From: Maridesulfovibrio sp.
GTDB taxonomy: Bacteria > Desulfobacterota > Desulfovibrionia > Desulfovibrionales > Desulfovibrionaceae
Reading direction: 5' to 3'
DNA length: 64,000 nt
Assembly: GCF_963678865.1 (NCBI RefSeq)
Contig: NZ_OY787459.1
Span: 276,501-340,500, forward strand
How positions within the stretch are numbered: position 1 is the stretch's first letter; each line of letters opens with the position of its first letter. This document shows positions 46,205 through 54,535 of this stretch, one piece after another. Made by a program: the position numbers and the translations under genes. The notes under the pieces were generated by a model. It ran no database searches. It saw only the letters and a list, made by a program, of their open reading frames with translations, and was not told where the DNA came from.

Positions 46205-47467
46205 TTACTTACCCCATTTTTTAGGTTCCGGACGTTTTCTGCCCTGACGAGGTCTGCGTCTGCCTTTCAGCCATGCGTTCAAACGCGGCTCTTCTCCCTG
46301 ATCCTTGGGGTCATAGAACATACGGTCCGCTATTTCCGGTGGCAGGTAATCCTGCTCAACATATGAATTGGGGTAAGAATGAGGGTACAGATAATTTCGG
46401 CCGTATCCCCATTCCTTTTGCAGGTTGGTGGTGGCATTGCGCAGGTGAAGGGGGACCGGGAGCATGCCGTTCTGACGGATTTCCTGTTTTATGGTGTGAT
46501 AGGCCGCATAGGTGCTGTTGCTTTTGGGTGCAAGAGCCAGATAAATCACGGCTTCAGCAAGTGGGATAAATCCTTCCGGCATGCCGATAAATTCAACTGC
46601 CTGCTGGCAGGAGACCGCCATGGTCATGGCATAAGGGTCAGCCAGCCCGATATCTTCACCTGCGGAAATAATCAGTCTGCGGGAAATGAATTTCGGGTCT
46701 TCTCCGCTCTCAATCAAGCAGCCCAGATAATAAACTGCCGCATCCGGGTCGCTTCCGCGAATGGATTTGATGAGCGCTGAGGCCAGTTCGTAATGCGAAT
46801 CTCCGTCCCGGTCACCGCGAATGACTGTTTCCGGTAAAACTTTCCGTAGATTCTCAGCTTTACGTTTTTCTTCCGGTAATTGCGAAGTGTATTCCAGAAG
46901 ATTAAGCAGGGCACGCCCGTCACCACCGGCCATGGAGGTTATCAGATTCAGGCTTTCTTCACTTAACTCTACTTCCAGCTCTTCGCAGGCGCGATTGCAG
47001 ATAGCCAGCAAATCTACCTTGCTGAGTGTTCTCAAGCGCAGGACATGCAGCCTTGAAAGCAGTTGTCTGGTTACGCTGAAGGATGGGTTCTCTGTGGTGG
47101 TTGCCAGCAGGGTGATTTCCCCGGATTCCAGAATGGGCAGGAAAAAATCCTGCTGGGATTTGGAAAAACGGTGCAGTTCGTCAAGGATGAGAATGTCCAT
47201 GCCGGCCAATTGCTTACGCAAAGCTGCAATACCGGACTCTGGGGCGCTGATGCGCATAAAATGTCGGCCCGTGGATTTAGCCAGCAATAGTGCGAGTGTT
47301 GATTTTCCGCAGCCTGGAGGCCCGAAAAGTAATAAACTTGGAAGTCTCTTAGAGCGTTCAAAAGCCTCGACCCTTTCTCGAATATGGGCCTGTCCGACAA
47401 ATTCGTTAATGCTTTTTGGCCGGATACGATCAGCCAGAGGTTGATTATCAGTTAATTCTAATTTCAT
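46205..47467 (-). CDS. rarA: replication-associated recombination protein A
   Basis: AAA+ ATPase of the RarA/MgsA/WRNIP1 family acting at stalled forks. The 420-residue protein has RPKSINEFVGQ, Walker A GPPGCGKST (49-57), Walker B ILILDELHRF, sensor TTENPSF, and the C-terminal MgsA domain ending NYLYPHSYPNSYVEQDYLP. The AUG at 47467 has GGAG six bases upstream; the frame extends 30 codons into spacer sequence, which I reject. 78 bp upstream of the kinase gene. Confidence 0.94.
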   Translation of the reverse strand: MKLELTDNQPLADRIRPKSINEFVGQAHIRERVEAFERSKRLPSLLLFGPPGCGKSTLALLLAKSTGRHFMRISAPESGIAALRKQLAGMDILILDELHRFSKSQQDFFLPILESGEITLLATTTENPSFSVTRQLLSRLHVLRLRTLSKVDLLAICNRACEELEVELSEESLNLITSMAGGDGRALLNLLEYTSQLPEEKRKAENLRKVLPETVIRGDRDGDSHYELASALIKSIRGSDPDAAVYYLGCLIESGEDPKFISRRLIISAGEDIGLADPYAMTMAVSCQQAVEFIGMPEGFIPLAEAVIYLALAPKSNSTYAAYHTIKQEIRQNGMLPVPLHLRNATTNLQKEWGYGRNYLYPHSYPNSYVEQDYLPPEIADRMFYDPKDQGEEPRLNAWLKGRRRPRQGRKRPEPKKWGK

Positions 47468-47587
47468 GAATATCTCCGGCGGTCCTTGCTGATCCTGCCG
47501 ACAGTCCTTCTGGGCTTCCGGGCAGTCCGCCGGAAGCCTTGCGTCGAGCCGCAACATCTGTCGTGACTCAGAGTCGCTGGAATGTGC

Positions 47588-48271
47588 TTAAATTTCTTGT
47601 TCTTTACCAATTTCCAATTCAACTACACTGCAGTCCGGCGCCAGTTTTGCGCATTCTTCTTTAAAGTTTACGGCATTTTGTTCCAGAATAGGGAATGTGC
47701 CGTAATGCATGGGGATGGCGGTCTTGCAATTGAGCAGTTTGCAGGCGTAGGCGGCATCTTTTGAATCCATGGTGAACCAGCCTCCGGTGGGCAGCAGGGC
47801 AACATCAATATCATGCAGCTTGCCGAATAGTTCCATGCTGGCAAAAAGACCGGTATCTCCTGCAAAGTAGAGGCAGAAATTATCTTTGTAAGTGAGAATG
47901 TATCCGGCCGGATTTCCTGTAGCCGAAGAGTGCATGGCCTGCACCATTTTGATTTTGATTCCGGCCACGGAAATTGTACCGCCGATGTTCATGCCGATAA
48001 TTTTGTTTTGGTCAACGCCTTGTCCAACCATTGCTTCCACCAGATCAAAGATGCAGACCAACGTGGCTCCGGTTGCTTTGCATATTTCCACCGCCTGCCC
48101 GATGTGGTCACCGTGATCGTGGGTTATCAGCACCGCATCTGCTTTTTTAATGGCTTCCCATGAGCTTGAAGCCTTGGGGTTACCTTCAAAAAAAGGGTCG
48201 ATGATAAGAATTTTGTCGTCAGACTGGATTTTAAAGTTTGAATGACCGTTCCAAGTGATAGTATGTTTCAT
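47588..48271 (-). CDS. UPF0173 metal-dependent hydrolase
   Basis: A 227-residue metallo-beta-lactamase-fold protein with WNGHSNFKI at the start, ITHDHGDHIG (metal site), YFAGDTGLF and IPMHYGTFP, the signature of the UPF0173 (YtkL) family. The physiological substrate is unknown. It starts 3 bp after ubiX, with GAGG upstream. Confidence 0.87.
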   Translation of the reverse strand: MKHTITWNGHSNFKIQSDDKILIIDPFFEGNPKASSSWEAIKKADAVLITHDHGDHIGQAVEICKATGATLVCIFDLVEAMVGQGVDQNKIIGMNIGGTISVAGIKIKMVQAMHSSATGNPAGYILTYKDNFCLYFAGDTGLFASMELFGKLHDIDVALLPTGGWFTMDSKDAAYACKLLNCKTAIPMHYGTFPILEQNAVNFKEECAKLAPDCSVVELEIGKEQEI

Positions 48272-48274
48272 AGC

Positions 48275-48853
48275 TTACCTCAAAGAGTCTTCGCCCCATG
48301 CCCGGTACAGGGAGTGGGGTATTTCCAGTTGTTCAAGAATTCGTCCTGCCATATGTGCCGCCATGTCATCGATACTTTTGGGTGCATGGTAGAATCCCGG
48401 TGATGCGGGCATTACCGTGGCTCCGGCAAGGGTGACGGTCTCCATGTTACGGATATGGATAAGGTTCAGCGGGGTCTCACGGGTGACGAGAATAAGTTTT
48501 TTCCGTTCCTTGAGGCAGACATCTGCGGCCCTGTGAATGAGGTTGTTACCGAGTCCTTGAGCTACAGCTGCCAGCGTGGCCATGGAGCAGGGGCAGATGA
48601 TCATTCCCGCATGGCGCCACGAACCGCTTGCAGGAGGAGCAGCAATATTGTCCTGTCTGTATACGAAATCCGCATTTCCGGTCAGCTCTTCCGGTTTGAA
48701 ATCTGTTTCCAGTTCCATCACCTTTAGTGCTGCATCAGAAATAATCAGGTGCAGTTCAATATTATCCATCCCGCCCAGACACCGGGCCAGCTTGACCGCA
48801 TAAACTGTTCCGCTGGCTCCGCTGGCAGCAAGGATGATTTTTTTCTTATCCAT
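48275..48853 (-). CDS. ubiX: flavin prenyltransferase UbiX
   Basis: Makes prenylated FMN, the cofactor of UbiD-type decarboxylases. The 192-residue protein has AASGASGTVYAVKL at the FMN site, IICPCSMATLAAVAQGLGNNLIHRAADVCLKE and LVTRETPLNLIH, as in the UbiX/Pad1 family. No ubiD is in the window. First gene of the minus-strand set down to the kinase. Confidence 0.92.
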   Translation of the reverse strand: MDKKKIILAASGASGTVYAVKLARCLGGMDNIELHLIISDAALKVMELETDFKPEELTGNADFVYRQDNIAAPPASGSWRHAGMIICPCSMATLAAVAQGLGNNLIHRAADVCLKERKKLILVTRETPLNLIHIRNMETVTLAGATVMPASPGFYHAPKSIDDMAAHMAGRILEQLEIPHSLYRAWGEDSLR

Positions 48854-49063
48854 TAATGTAGATGCTCCTTATGCAGGCTGAACATATTGAAATACAAAAT
48901 ACATCAGGGGAATATCGCTGACAAGAGGAAGAGGCAAGAGTTTTCGGTGTTCGGTTGAGCGCTATCTAATAACTTGAGTTTTTCTCGGCCTTGTGAGACT
49001 AGAAACACACCCAAACAAGAGATATATCCCACAAGACAAAAAACAGTTTACGGAGAATAATCT

Positions 49064-50245
49064 ATGGTCACTCTCGGAACTGCCGGAACCGTTTCCGCCC
49101 GCAAAATGATGCTGCTCGGCGGTGGTGAACTTGGTAAAGAGGTTGTCATTGAAGCCCAGCGCCTAGGCGTTGAAGTCATTGTTGTGGACAGGTATGAAAA
49201 TACCCCGGCAATGCAGGTGGCTCACCGCAGCTATGTTATTTCCATGCTTGATGCTGCTGCACTGCGCCGTGTGGTTGAAGCTGAAAAACCCGATTTTATC
49301 GTACCGGAAATTGAAGCCATTGCTACCGAGACTCTGTTGGAGCTTGAAAAGGAAGGTTTCAATGTTGTACCGACTGCCCGCGCTACCCGCTTGACCATGG
49401 ACCGTGAAGGTATCCGCCGTCTTGCAGCTGAGGAAGTCGGCTTGAAAACATCCCCCTACAAGTTTGCTGATACCAAGGAAGAATATCTTGCTGCCGTGAA
49501 GGAAATCGGTATTCCTTGTGTAATCAAACCGGTTATGAGTTCTTCCGGTAAAGGTCAGAGCACAGTGAAATCCGAAGCGGACATTGATCATGCATGGGAT
49601 TACTCCCAGTCCGGTGGCCGAACCGGGGAAGGGCGCATCATTGTGGAGAGTTTTGTAGAGTTTGATTATGAAATCACTCTGCTCACCGTGCGTCATGCCG
49701 GAGGCACATCTTATTGTGCTCCCATCGGTCACCGTCAGGACGATGGTGATTACCGTGAATCATGGCAACCTCAGCCCATGTCCGAAGCTGCTCTTGCCAG
49801 AGCGCAGGATTATGCTCTCAGGATTACCGATGCTCTTGGCGGCAGAGGTCTCTTTGGCGTGGAACTGTTCGTGAAAGGTGAGGAAATCATTTTCAGCGAA
49901 GTTTCCCCGCGTCCTCATGATACCGGACTGGTTACCGTAATTTCACAGGACCTCAGCGAGTTTGCGCTCCATGTACGAGCTATACTTGGCCTGCCTGTTC
50001 CGGCAATCCGTCAGTACGGAACCGCTGCTTCCTGTGTTATCCTTTCCAATGGGAAATCCGAAGCCCCGGCCTTTGCCAACGTGGATAAAGCTCTTGAAGA
50101 AGCGGATACCAAGGTGCTCATATTCGGTAAAGGGGAGTGTGATGGTGTTCGTCGTCTCGGCGTAGCTCTTGCCCTTGGGGAAGACGTGGATGATGCGAAA
50201 GCCCGTGCTATCCGCGCCTCTTCTGCTGTGGAAATAGAGTACTGA
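49064..50245 (+). CDS. purT: formate-dependent phosphoribosylglycinamide formyltransferase
   Basis: ATP-grasp enzyme that formylates GAR directly from formate, the folate-independent purine step 3. The 393-residue protein has [39 protein letters not shown] and [25 protein letters not shown]. The choice suits an organism with abundant formate. AUG at 49064 follows CGGAG. Monocistronic, with its own terminator. Confidence 0.95.
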   Translation: MVTLGTAGTVSARKMMLLGGGELGKEVVIEAQRLGVEVIVVDRYENTPAMQVAHRSYVISMLDAAALRRVVEAEKPDFIVPEIEAIATETLLELEKEGFNVVPTARATRLTMDREGIRRLAAEEVGLKTSPYKFADTKEEYLAAVKEIGIPCVIKPVMSSSGKGQSTVKSEADIDHAWDYSQSGGRTGEGRIIVESFVEFDYEITLLTVRHAGGTSYCAPIGHRQDDGDYRESWQPQPMSEAALARAQDYALRITDALGGRGLFGVELFVKGEEIIFSEVSPRPHDTGLVTVISQDLSEFALHVRAILGLPVPAIRQYGTAASCVILSNGKSEAPAFANVDKALEEADTKVLIFGKGECDGVRRLGVALALGEDVDDAKARAIRASSAVEIEY

Positions 50246-50268
50246 TTTTCAGTCATGAATAATTGTAC

Positions 50269-50307
50269 AAACTCCCCTTGTGTCTGTTGCGCAGGGGGAG
50301 TTTTTTA
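50269..50307 (+). terminator. intrinsic terminator after purT
   Basis: AAACTCCCC pairs with GGGGAGTTT across a 16-nt loop, followed by T residues. Confidence 0.85.
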
Positions 50308-50342
50308 ATGTATTACTTTAAGAAAAACTTTTGCTCTTTTAG

Positions 50343-50500
50343 TTGACACAGCCGTCAAAAGATGAGCATTTTGTACCTTCGTTAACGCGAAGGTGTAGTA
50401 TTTTACAAAAAAATTGCTTTTTTTACCTAAAAATAGCTGTTTACTTCGCTTATATGAAAAAACAGTTCGAACAATCGCTCCGCCATGCGGAGATTTTTTT
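50343..50500 (+). promoter_or_regulatory. structured leader with internal terminator upstream of the antiporter gene
   Basis: Within the 298 bp between purT and the NhaC-type gene there is a perfect hairpin ACCTTCG/CGAAGGT (50375-50394), a GTTCGAAC palindrome (50465-50472) and a stem CTCCGC-CAT-GCGGAG followed by ATTTTTTT (50478-50500), ending 43 bp before the start codon. A terminator in this position suggests attenuation or a small RNA. No known riboswitch class is recognised. Confidence 0.45.
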
Positions 50501-50543
50501 GAACGGACTATATGTCTAACTCTTTATATAGGAATATAGTGCT

Positions 50544-51848
50544 ATGAAACAGGAAGCAAACGGATTGGCTCTAGCGCCGCTAGGGTTATTTTTGGTAATA
50601 TTTATTGGTACCGGTTTTTTTCTGACCATGAACGGAACCAGCATGGCTTTTTATCAGCTTTCCGCAACTGTTGCCATTCTTCCCGCAATTGCGTGGGCCA
50701 TATGGATGGGAAAAGATAAGATTAACGATAAGATTAATATCTTTCTGCGCGGTGCAGGGGAGCCGGGCATCATCACCATGTGTATGATTTACCTTCTGGC
50801 AGGGGGATTCGCAGCGGTCGCCAAATCCATCGGCGGCGTTGAATCCACTGTTAATCTTGGGCTGTCCATTGTCCCTGCTTCCATGGTTCTGCCCGGACTG
50901 TTTGTTATCGCCGCATTTATCGCCACAGCGATGGGTACTTCCATGGGTACAATTGCTGCCATTGCCCCCATTGCCGTAGGTGTTGCCGGAAAGACAGATA
51001 TCCCTTCCGCATTGCTCATGGGTGCTGTTGTGGGCGGAGCCATGTTCGGGGATAACCTGTCCATGATTTCCGACACCACCATCGCTGCAACCCGCACTCA
51101 GGGCTGTAAAATGAGCGATAAATTCAAGATGAACCTGCTTATAGCCTTACCGGCGGCACTTATAACTGTCGTTATTTTGTATATTGCCGGGGAGGGCGGT
51201 CAGGTTGTTGCTGACGGTGGCTACAGTCTGCTCAAGGTGCTTCCCTACATAACCATTCTTGTGATGGCTGTTCTTGGCATAAATGTATTTGTCGTCCTCG
51301 GCGCGGGTATTGTTTTTACCGGATTGGTCGGCTTCATTGCAATGGACAGCTTTAATCTGCTTACTTTTTCTCAGGATATTTACAAAGGGTTTACCGGAAT
51401 GCAGGAAATCCTTGTGTTGTCCCTGCTTGTAGGCGGGCTTGGGGAGCTGATTAAGTTCCATGGCGGTATCACTTACATCATCAATTTTATCGGCAAGCTG
51501 ACCAAGGGCACAAAGTCCACCAAGGCCGGTGAGTTCAGTATCAGTGCTCTTTCAGTAATGTCTGACCTTTGTACTGCCAACAACACTGTAGCCATTATCC
51601 TTACCGGGGGCATGGCCAAGGAGATTGCAGAAAGTCATAATGTTGATCCCCGCCGCAGTGCAAGCCTGTTGGATATTTTCTCCTGCGTTGTTCAGGGACT
51701 TATTCCCTACGGGGCACAGGTCCTGCTGGCCGGGTCCATTTCCGGGCTTTCACCTTTGGAGATAATCGGCAACATGCACTATTGCTTCATTCTTGCAGTA
51801 GTCGCGGTTCTCAGCATCATGACCGGGTTTCCTAGAGCCAAAGACTAG
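50544..51848 (+). CDS. NhaC-family Na+/H+ antiporter-like membrane protein
   Basis: The 434-residue protein has about ten to twelve hydrophobic segments and the family stretches ATAMGTSMGTIAAIAPIA, GAVVGGAMFGDNLSMISDTTIAA and SALSVMSDLCTANNTVA. This matches the Na_H_antiporter (NhaC) family, members of which exchange Na+ for H+ or carry amino acids or dicarboxylates; the substrate is uncertain. A weak AGGA precedes the AUG. The upstream leader holds an internal terminator, so expression may be conditional. Confidence 0.8.
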   Translation: MKQEANGLALAPLGLFLVIFIGTGFFLTMNGTSMAFYQLSATVAILPAIAWAIWMGKDKINDKINIFLRGAGEPGIITMCMIYLLAGGFAAVAKSIGGVESTVNLGLSIVPASMVLPGLFVIAAFIATAMGTSMGTIAAIAPIAVGVAGKTDIPSALLMGAVVGGAMFGDNLSMISDTTIAATRTQGCKMSDKFKMNLLIALPAALITVVILYIAGEGGQVVADGGYSLLKVLPYITILVMAVLGINVFVVLGAGIVFTGLVGFIAMDSFNLLTFSQDIYKGFTGMQEILVLSLLVGGLGELIKFHGGITYIINFIGKLTKGTKSTKAGEFSISALSVMSDLCTANNTVAIILTGGMAKEIAESHNVDPRRSASLLDIFSCVVQGLIPYGAQVLLAGSISGLSPLEIIGNMHYCFILAVVAVLSIMTGFPRAKD

Positions 51849-51874
51849 TCTTTCTCATATATCGGTTAAAGAGA

Positions 51875-51913
51875 AGTTCCCCGCAGCCTGAGGTTGCGGG
51901 GAACTTTTATTTT
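51875..51913 (+). terminator. intrinsic terminator
   Basis: AAGTTCCCCGCA / TGCGGGGAACTT stem with a 9-nt loop followed by TTTATTTT. Confidence 0.9.
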
Positions 51914-52060
51914 CCTGTAGTATGTTACATCGCTTTTTTGGGCCAAGGTTTATTCCTGTTAACTTTTCTTTGAATTTTATTGCGTGTTGTTTTTTATTCC
52001 AAGTTGTTAACTGGTATAGCTTTATTTTTTTGATTATTTTTAAAAAAATTAAAAAAGTGC

Positions 52061-52089
52061 TTGCCAAGCGGTAGTGATTTAGATAGATA
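52061..52089 (+). promoter_or_regulatory. tRNA-Ser promoter
   Basis: TTGCCA (52061-52066) and TAGATA (52084-52089) are separated by 17 bp and lie 15 bp upstream of the tRNA-Ser 5' end. Confidence 0.7.
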
Positions 52090-52103
52090 CATTTCTCCCA
52101 AGC

Positions 52104-52193
52104 GGAAAGGTGTCCGAGTCCGGCTTAAGGAGCACGCCTGGAAAGCGTGTATAGTTAACGCTATCGGAGGTTCGAATCCTCTCCTTTCCGCCA
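52104..52193 (+). tRNA. tRNA-Ser(GGA)
   Basis: A 90-nt class II tRNA with acceptor stem GGAAAGG/CCTTTCC, discriminator G and encoded CCA, a long variable arm, T arm GGAGG-TTCGAAT-CCTCT and anticodon GGA in loop TGGAAAG. It serves as an integration site: its 3' half from 52138 is repeated at 54418-54476. Confidence 0.95.
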
Positions 52194-52196
52194 GCT
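52138..52196 (+). repeat. direct repeat, left attachment site (attL-like) in tRNA-Ser
   Basis: Fifty-nine bases from the anticodon loop of tRNA-Ser to three bases beyond CCA recur at 54418-54476 with a single mismatch (C at 52179, T at 54459). Starting a crossover at the anticodon loop is typical of tyrosine-recombinase integration into tRNA genes. Confidence 0.85.
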
Positions 52197-52201
52197 AATT
52201 C

Positions 52202-52236
52202 AAAGGCTTACGTCAACAGACGTAAGCCTTTTTCTG
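52202..52236 (+). terminator. terminator downstream of tRNA-Ser
   Basis: AAAGGCTTACGTC / GACGTAAGCCTTT stem, loop AACA, T tract. It lies inside the bounded element, so the element brought a terminator for the tRNA. Confidence 0.88.
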
Positions 52237-52379
52237 TTTGGGGCCGATTTTGTGCACCACGAATTGCACCTTTTTGCTGTCGTTTTGTTAAAGAACGGGA
52301 TTTGGTCTATTACCCGCGCTACTCATAAATTGGGGGGTGGGGGGTATGTGACCTCGGTTGAGGGGGAGAAAGCATAAAG
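52237..52379. other. left end of island, non-coding
   Basis: No gene. Two direct copies of TGCACC start at 52253 and 52265, mirrored by a pair at the right end. A G-rich run with two six-G tracts (52331-52343) follows. Confidence 0.45.
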
Positions 52380-54092
52380 TTATTTTGTATTCGACATTAT
52401 GTGTTTATAAGCAGTTAACCCAAGAATATCTTGCTGATTCGGATCTAGTTTTATTTCATTTGTTCCTATATTTATAGAGCTCGTGCGTATTGACCATAAG
52501 TCAACCCCCGTGAGTTCAGCCCCCCTGAGGTAAGCCCCCGTGAGGTCAGCCCTAGTGAGTTTCGCCCCCGTGAGGATAGCCCCCGTGAGTTCCGTCCCCG
52601 AGAGGTTAGCACCCGTGAGGTTAGCCTGCGTGAGTTTCGCCCCTGTGAGGAGAGCTCTCGTGAGTTTTGCCCCCGTGAGGTCAGCCCTAGTGAGTTTCGC
52701 CCCCGTGAGGTCGGCCCACGCGAGTTTCGTCCCCGAGAGGTTAGTCCTCGTAAGGTCTGTCTGCGTGAGGTTAGTATCAAAGAGGTTAGCCCCCGTGAGG
52801 TCAGCCCACGCGAGTTTCGCCCCTGAGAGTTCTGCCCCCCTGAGGTCAGCCTGCGTGAGTTTCGTCTCCGAGAGGTAAGCCCCCGTGAGGCCAGCCATCC
52901 TGAGTTTAGCCTCCGTGAGGTCAGCCTTCCTGAGTTTAGCCTCCGTGAGTTTCGTCTCAAAGAGGTAAGCCCTCGTGAGGTCAGCCCAACTGAGGTGAGC
53001 CTCTGTGAGGTCAGCCTCCCTGAGTTTAGCCCCCGTGAGGTCAGCCCCCCTTAGGTCAGCCCCCCTTAGGTCAGCCCAACTGAGGTAAGCCCCCCCGAGG
53101 TCAGCCCCCCTTAGGTCAGCCCCCCTTAGGTCAGCCCAACTGAGGTGAGCCTCTGTGAGGTCAGCCTCCCTGAGTTTAGCCCCCGTGAGGTAAGCCCCCC
53201 CGAGGTCAGCCCCCCTTAGGCAAGCCCCCCCGAGTTTAGCCCCCCCGAGGTAAGCCCAACTGAGGTCAGCCCAACTGAGGTCAGCCTTCGTAAGGTCAGC
53301 CTTCGTAAGGTCAGCCTCCCTGAGTTTAGCCCCCGTGAGGTCAGCATCCCTGAGGTCAGCCTCCCTGAGGTCAGCATCCCCGAGGTCAGAATTTTTTAAG
53401 AATGAATTTTTAAGATTGCAATAATATGGCGACGACAGGTCAAGTTCAACAATCTTTTTACATAAAAGATTTAAACATATCTGAACATCATCTCTTATTC
53501 TTTCCTCTGTATTTTTTTTGCGAATTATACCGTAGTTATCTTTAAGGCTTAATGAATTCTTATTAGCATGATTTTCGGTAGGGCTTCTTATATAAGCACA
53601 TAACATATCTAGAATCATACTCTTGTCTGCTTCTAGATTCGTATCAGTGGCAGTTCTCCATAAGGTATAAATAGCCCCAATCCGAACATGGACTTCTGGA
53701 CTTCCTAATTGCTCTGAAGCACGAATAATTCTTTCTGTTATATGCCCTTGCTCAGCTACTGTTGCTTGCCGGGAAAGACTTTTTGAACGCCAAAAGGCAA
53801 GAAAAGCACCTATAAAACCAGCTACAAAAAGTCCGATGTTTCTGTATATGATGTAGTTGGCAATACCATCTTTTGAACCTTCTTTAAGATGGAGCATCGT
53901 TAAATTCCACCAATTTAAGTCTGGGTCTAGTGAACCACATATATTGGGTGGTGGAGATTGAATGAATTGTTTTATAAAGAATAAAAATATTACTAATAAA
54001 ATAGCCACATACAATGTTTTGACGAGTGTCTGGTAACTTATTTTTAATAATTTTGGAGTAGCAATGCGCAATTTGAAATTTAGAAATTTCAT
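52380..54092 (-). CDS. membrane-anchored pentapeptide-repeat protein
   Basis: The 570-residue protein (AUG at 54092; a UUG four codons earlier is open) has two membrane segments (about 26-43 and 82-100), a helical segment with ERIIRASEQLG and VRIGAIYTLWR (about 115-165), then 60 uninterrupted pentapeptides of the A(D/K)LxX type (about 234-533) and a 37-residue tail. The repeats should fold as a right-handed four-sided beta-helix of about 15 coils. Basic residues flank the membrane pair so as to place the helix in the cytoplasm. At the DNA level the 15-bp units contain recent duplications. It is the only gene between the tRNA-Ser repeats. Function unknown; similar two-helix pentapeptide proteins occur widely as accessory genes. 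Confidence 0.85.
   Translation of the reverse strand: MKFLNFKLRIATPKLLKISYQTLVKTLYVAILLVIFLFFIKQFIQSPPPNICGSLDPDLNWWNLTMLHLKEGSKDGIANYIIYRNIGLFVAGFIGAFLAFWRSKSLSRQATVAEQGHITERIIRASEQLGSPEVHVRIGAIYTLWRTATDTNLEADKSMILDMLCAYIRSPTENHANKNSLSLKDNYGIIRKKNTEERIRDDVQICLNLLCKKIVELDLSSPYYCNLKNSFLKNSDLGDADLREADLRDADLTGAKLREADLTKADLTKADLSWADLSWAYLGGAKLGGACLRGADLGGAYLTGAKLREADLTEAHLSWADLRGADLRGADLGGAYLSWADLRGADLRGADLTGAKLREADLTEAHLSWADLTRAYLFETKLTEAKLRKADLTEAKLRMAGLTGAYLSETKLTQADLRGAELSGAKLAWADLTGANLFDTNLTQTDLTRTNLSGTKLAWADLTGAKLTRADLTGAKLTRALLTGAKLTQANLTGANLSGTELTGAILTGAKLTRADLTGAYLRGAELTGVDLWSIRTSSINIGTNEIKLDPNQQDILGLTAYKHIMSNTK
52494..53393 (-). repeat. 60 tandem 15-bp pentapeptide-coding units
   Basis: Near-identical 15-bp units with GAGGTCAGCCC-like cores on the plus strand. 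The 60 bp at 52981-53040 are identical to 53131-53190, and the 46 bp at 53041-53086 to 53101-53146, showing recent unit-register duplication. Confidence 0.85.
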
Positions 54093-54104
54093 TATAGGTC
54101 TCAA

Positions 54105-54417
54105 AGAGTTGAATGGTCTGCAAATATTAGTTCTGAACTGTAAATATGTCAGTATTAGAGTAATATCAATAGTATAAAATATCTTTGCTGAAAATATGCA
54201 GCCTGCAAATAAACTGAGTCTAAAACTGATTTCTATGAGGTGATCCGGGAGAGGCTAAGTTTGATGTTCCGGTAGCGGTTTAAAAAAAAGTTATGCACCA
54301 AATTTGCACCAAAACTTAATAAATATGGGGTAAAATTGGTGCATTTGATCTTATCTGAAAAATTTTAAGTATCTAAAATACTTGAATTTGCTTGACTGAG
54401 TTTGTTGTCTTACCCGT
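54105..54417. other. right end of island, non-coding
   Basis: No gene or recombinase remnant long enough to name. It holds the promoter region of the pentapeptide gene and TGCACC at 54294 and 54305 plus the inverted GGTGCA at 54338, matching the pair at the left end. Confidence 0.45.
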
Positions 54418-54476
54418 CTGGAAAGCGTGTATAGTTAACGCTATCGGAGGTTCGAATCTTCTCCTTTCCGCCAGCT
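54418..54476 (+). repeat. direct repeat, right attachment site (attR-like), tRNA-Ser 3' fragment
   Basis: Copy of the tRNA-Ser 3' half with one mismatch, exactly 2280 bp from the left copy. It lacks the D arm and 5' acceptor strand, so it cannot be a functional tRNA. Confidence 0.85.
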
Positions 54477-54484
54477 TGAATTTT

Positions 54485-54523
54485 AAATCCCCTTACAACA
54501 GATGTTGTAAGGGGATTTTTTTA
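54485..54523 (+). terminator. terminator, possibly the original tRNA-Ser terminator
   Basis: AAATCCCCTTACAACA / TGTTGTAAGGGGATTT stem with a 2-nt loop and a T tract, directly after the tRNA fragment. It was probably the tRNA-Ser terminator before integration. Confidence 0.85.
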
Positions 54524-54535
54524 TATGATCTGTCC

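Noticed and set aside
47468..47557. N-terminal extension of rarA by 30 residues
   Set aside because: The extension runs through a hairpin (GGCTTCCGG/CCGGAAGCC) and the AUG at 47467 has a proper ribosome site.
47468..47587. Third copy of the structured intergenic repeat
   Set aside because: It has a GGCTTCCGG/CCGGAAGCC hairpin and CCGCCGGAG but lacks the CGGCGAAGCC end and the ATTAAAA block.
52540..52878. Plus-strand ORF of 112 codons opposite the pentapeptide gene
   Set aside because: It is the antisense image of the repeats and has no ribosome site.
52494..53393. Tandem short repeats that could be mistaken for a CRISPR array
   Set aside because: Units are contiguous 15-bp codon-register repeats with no unique spacers, and they translate into perfect pentapeptides.
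54418..54476. Second tRNA-Ser
   Set aside because: Only the 3' half is present; D arm and 5' acceptor strand are missing.
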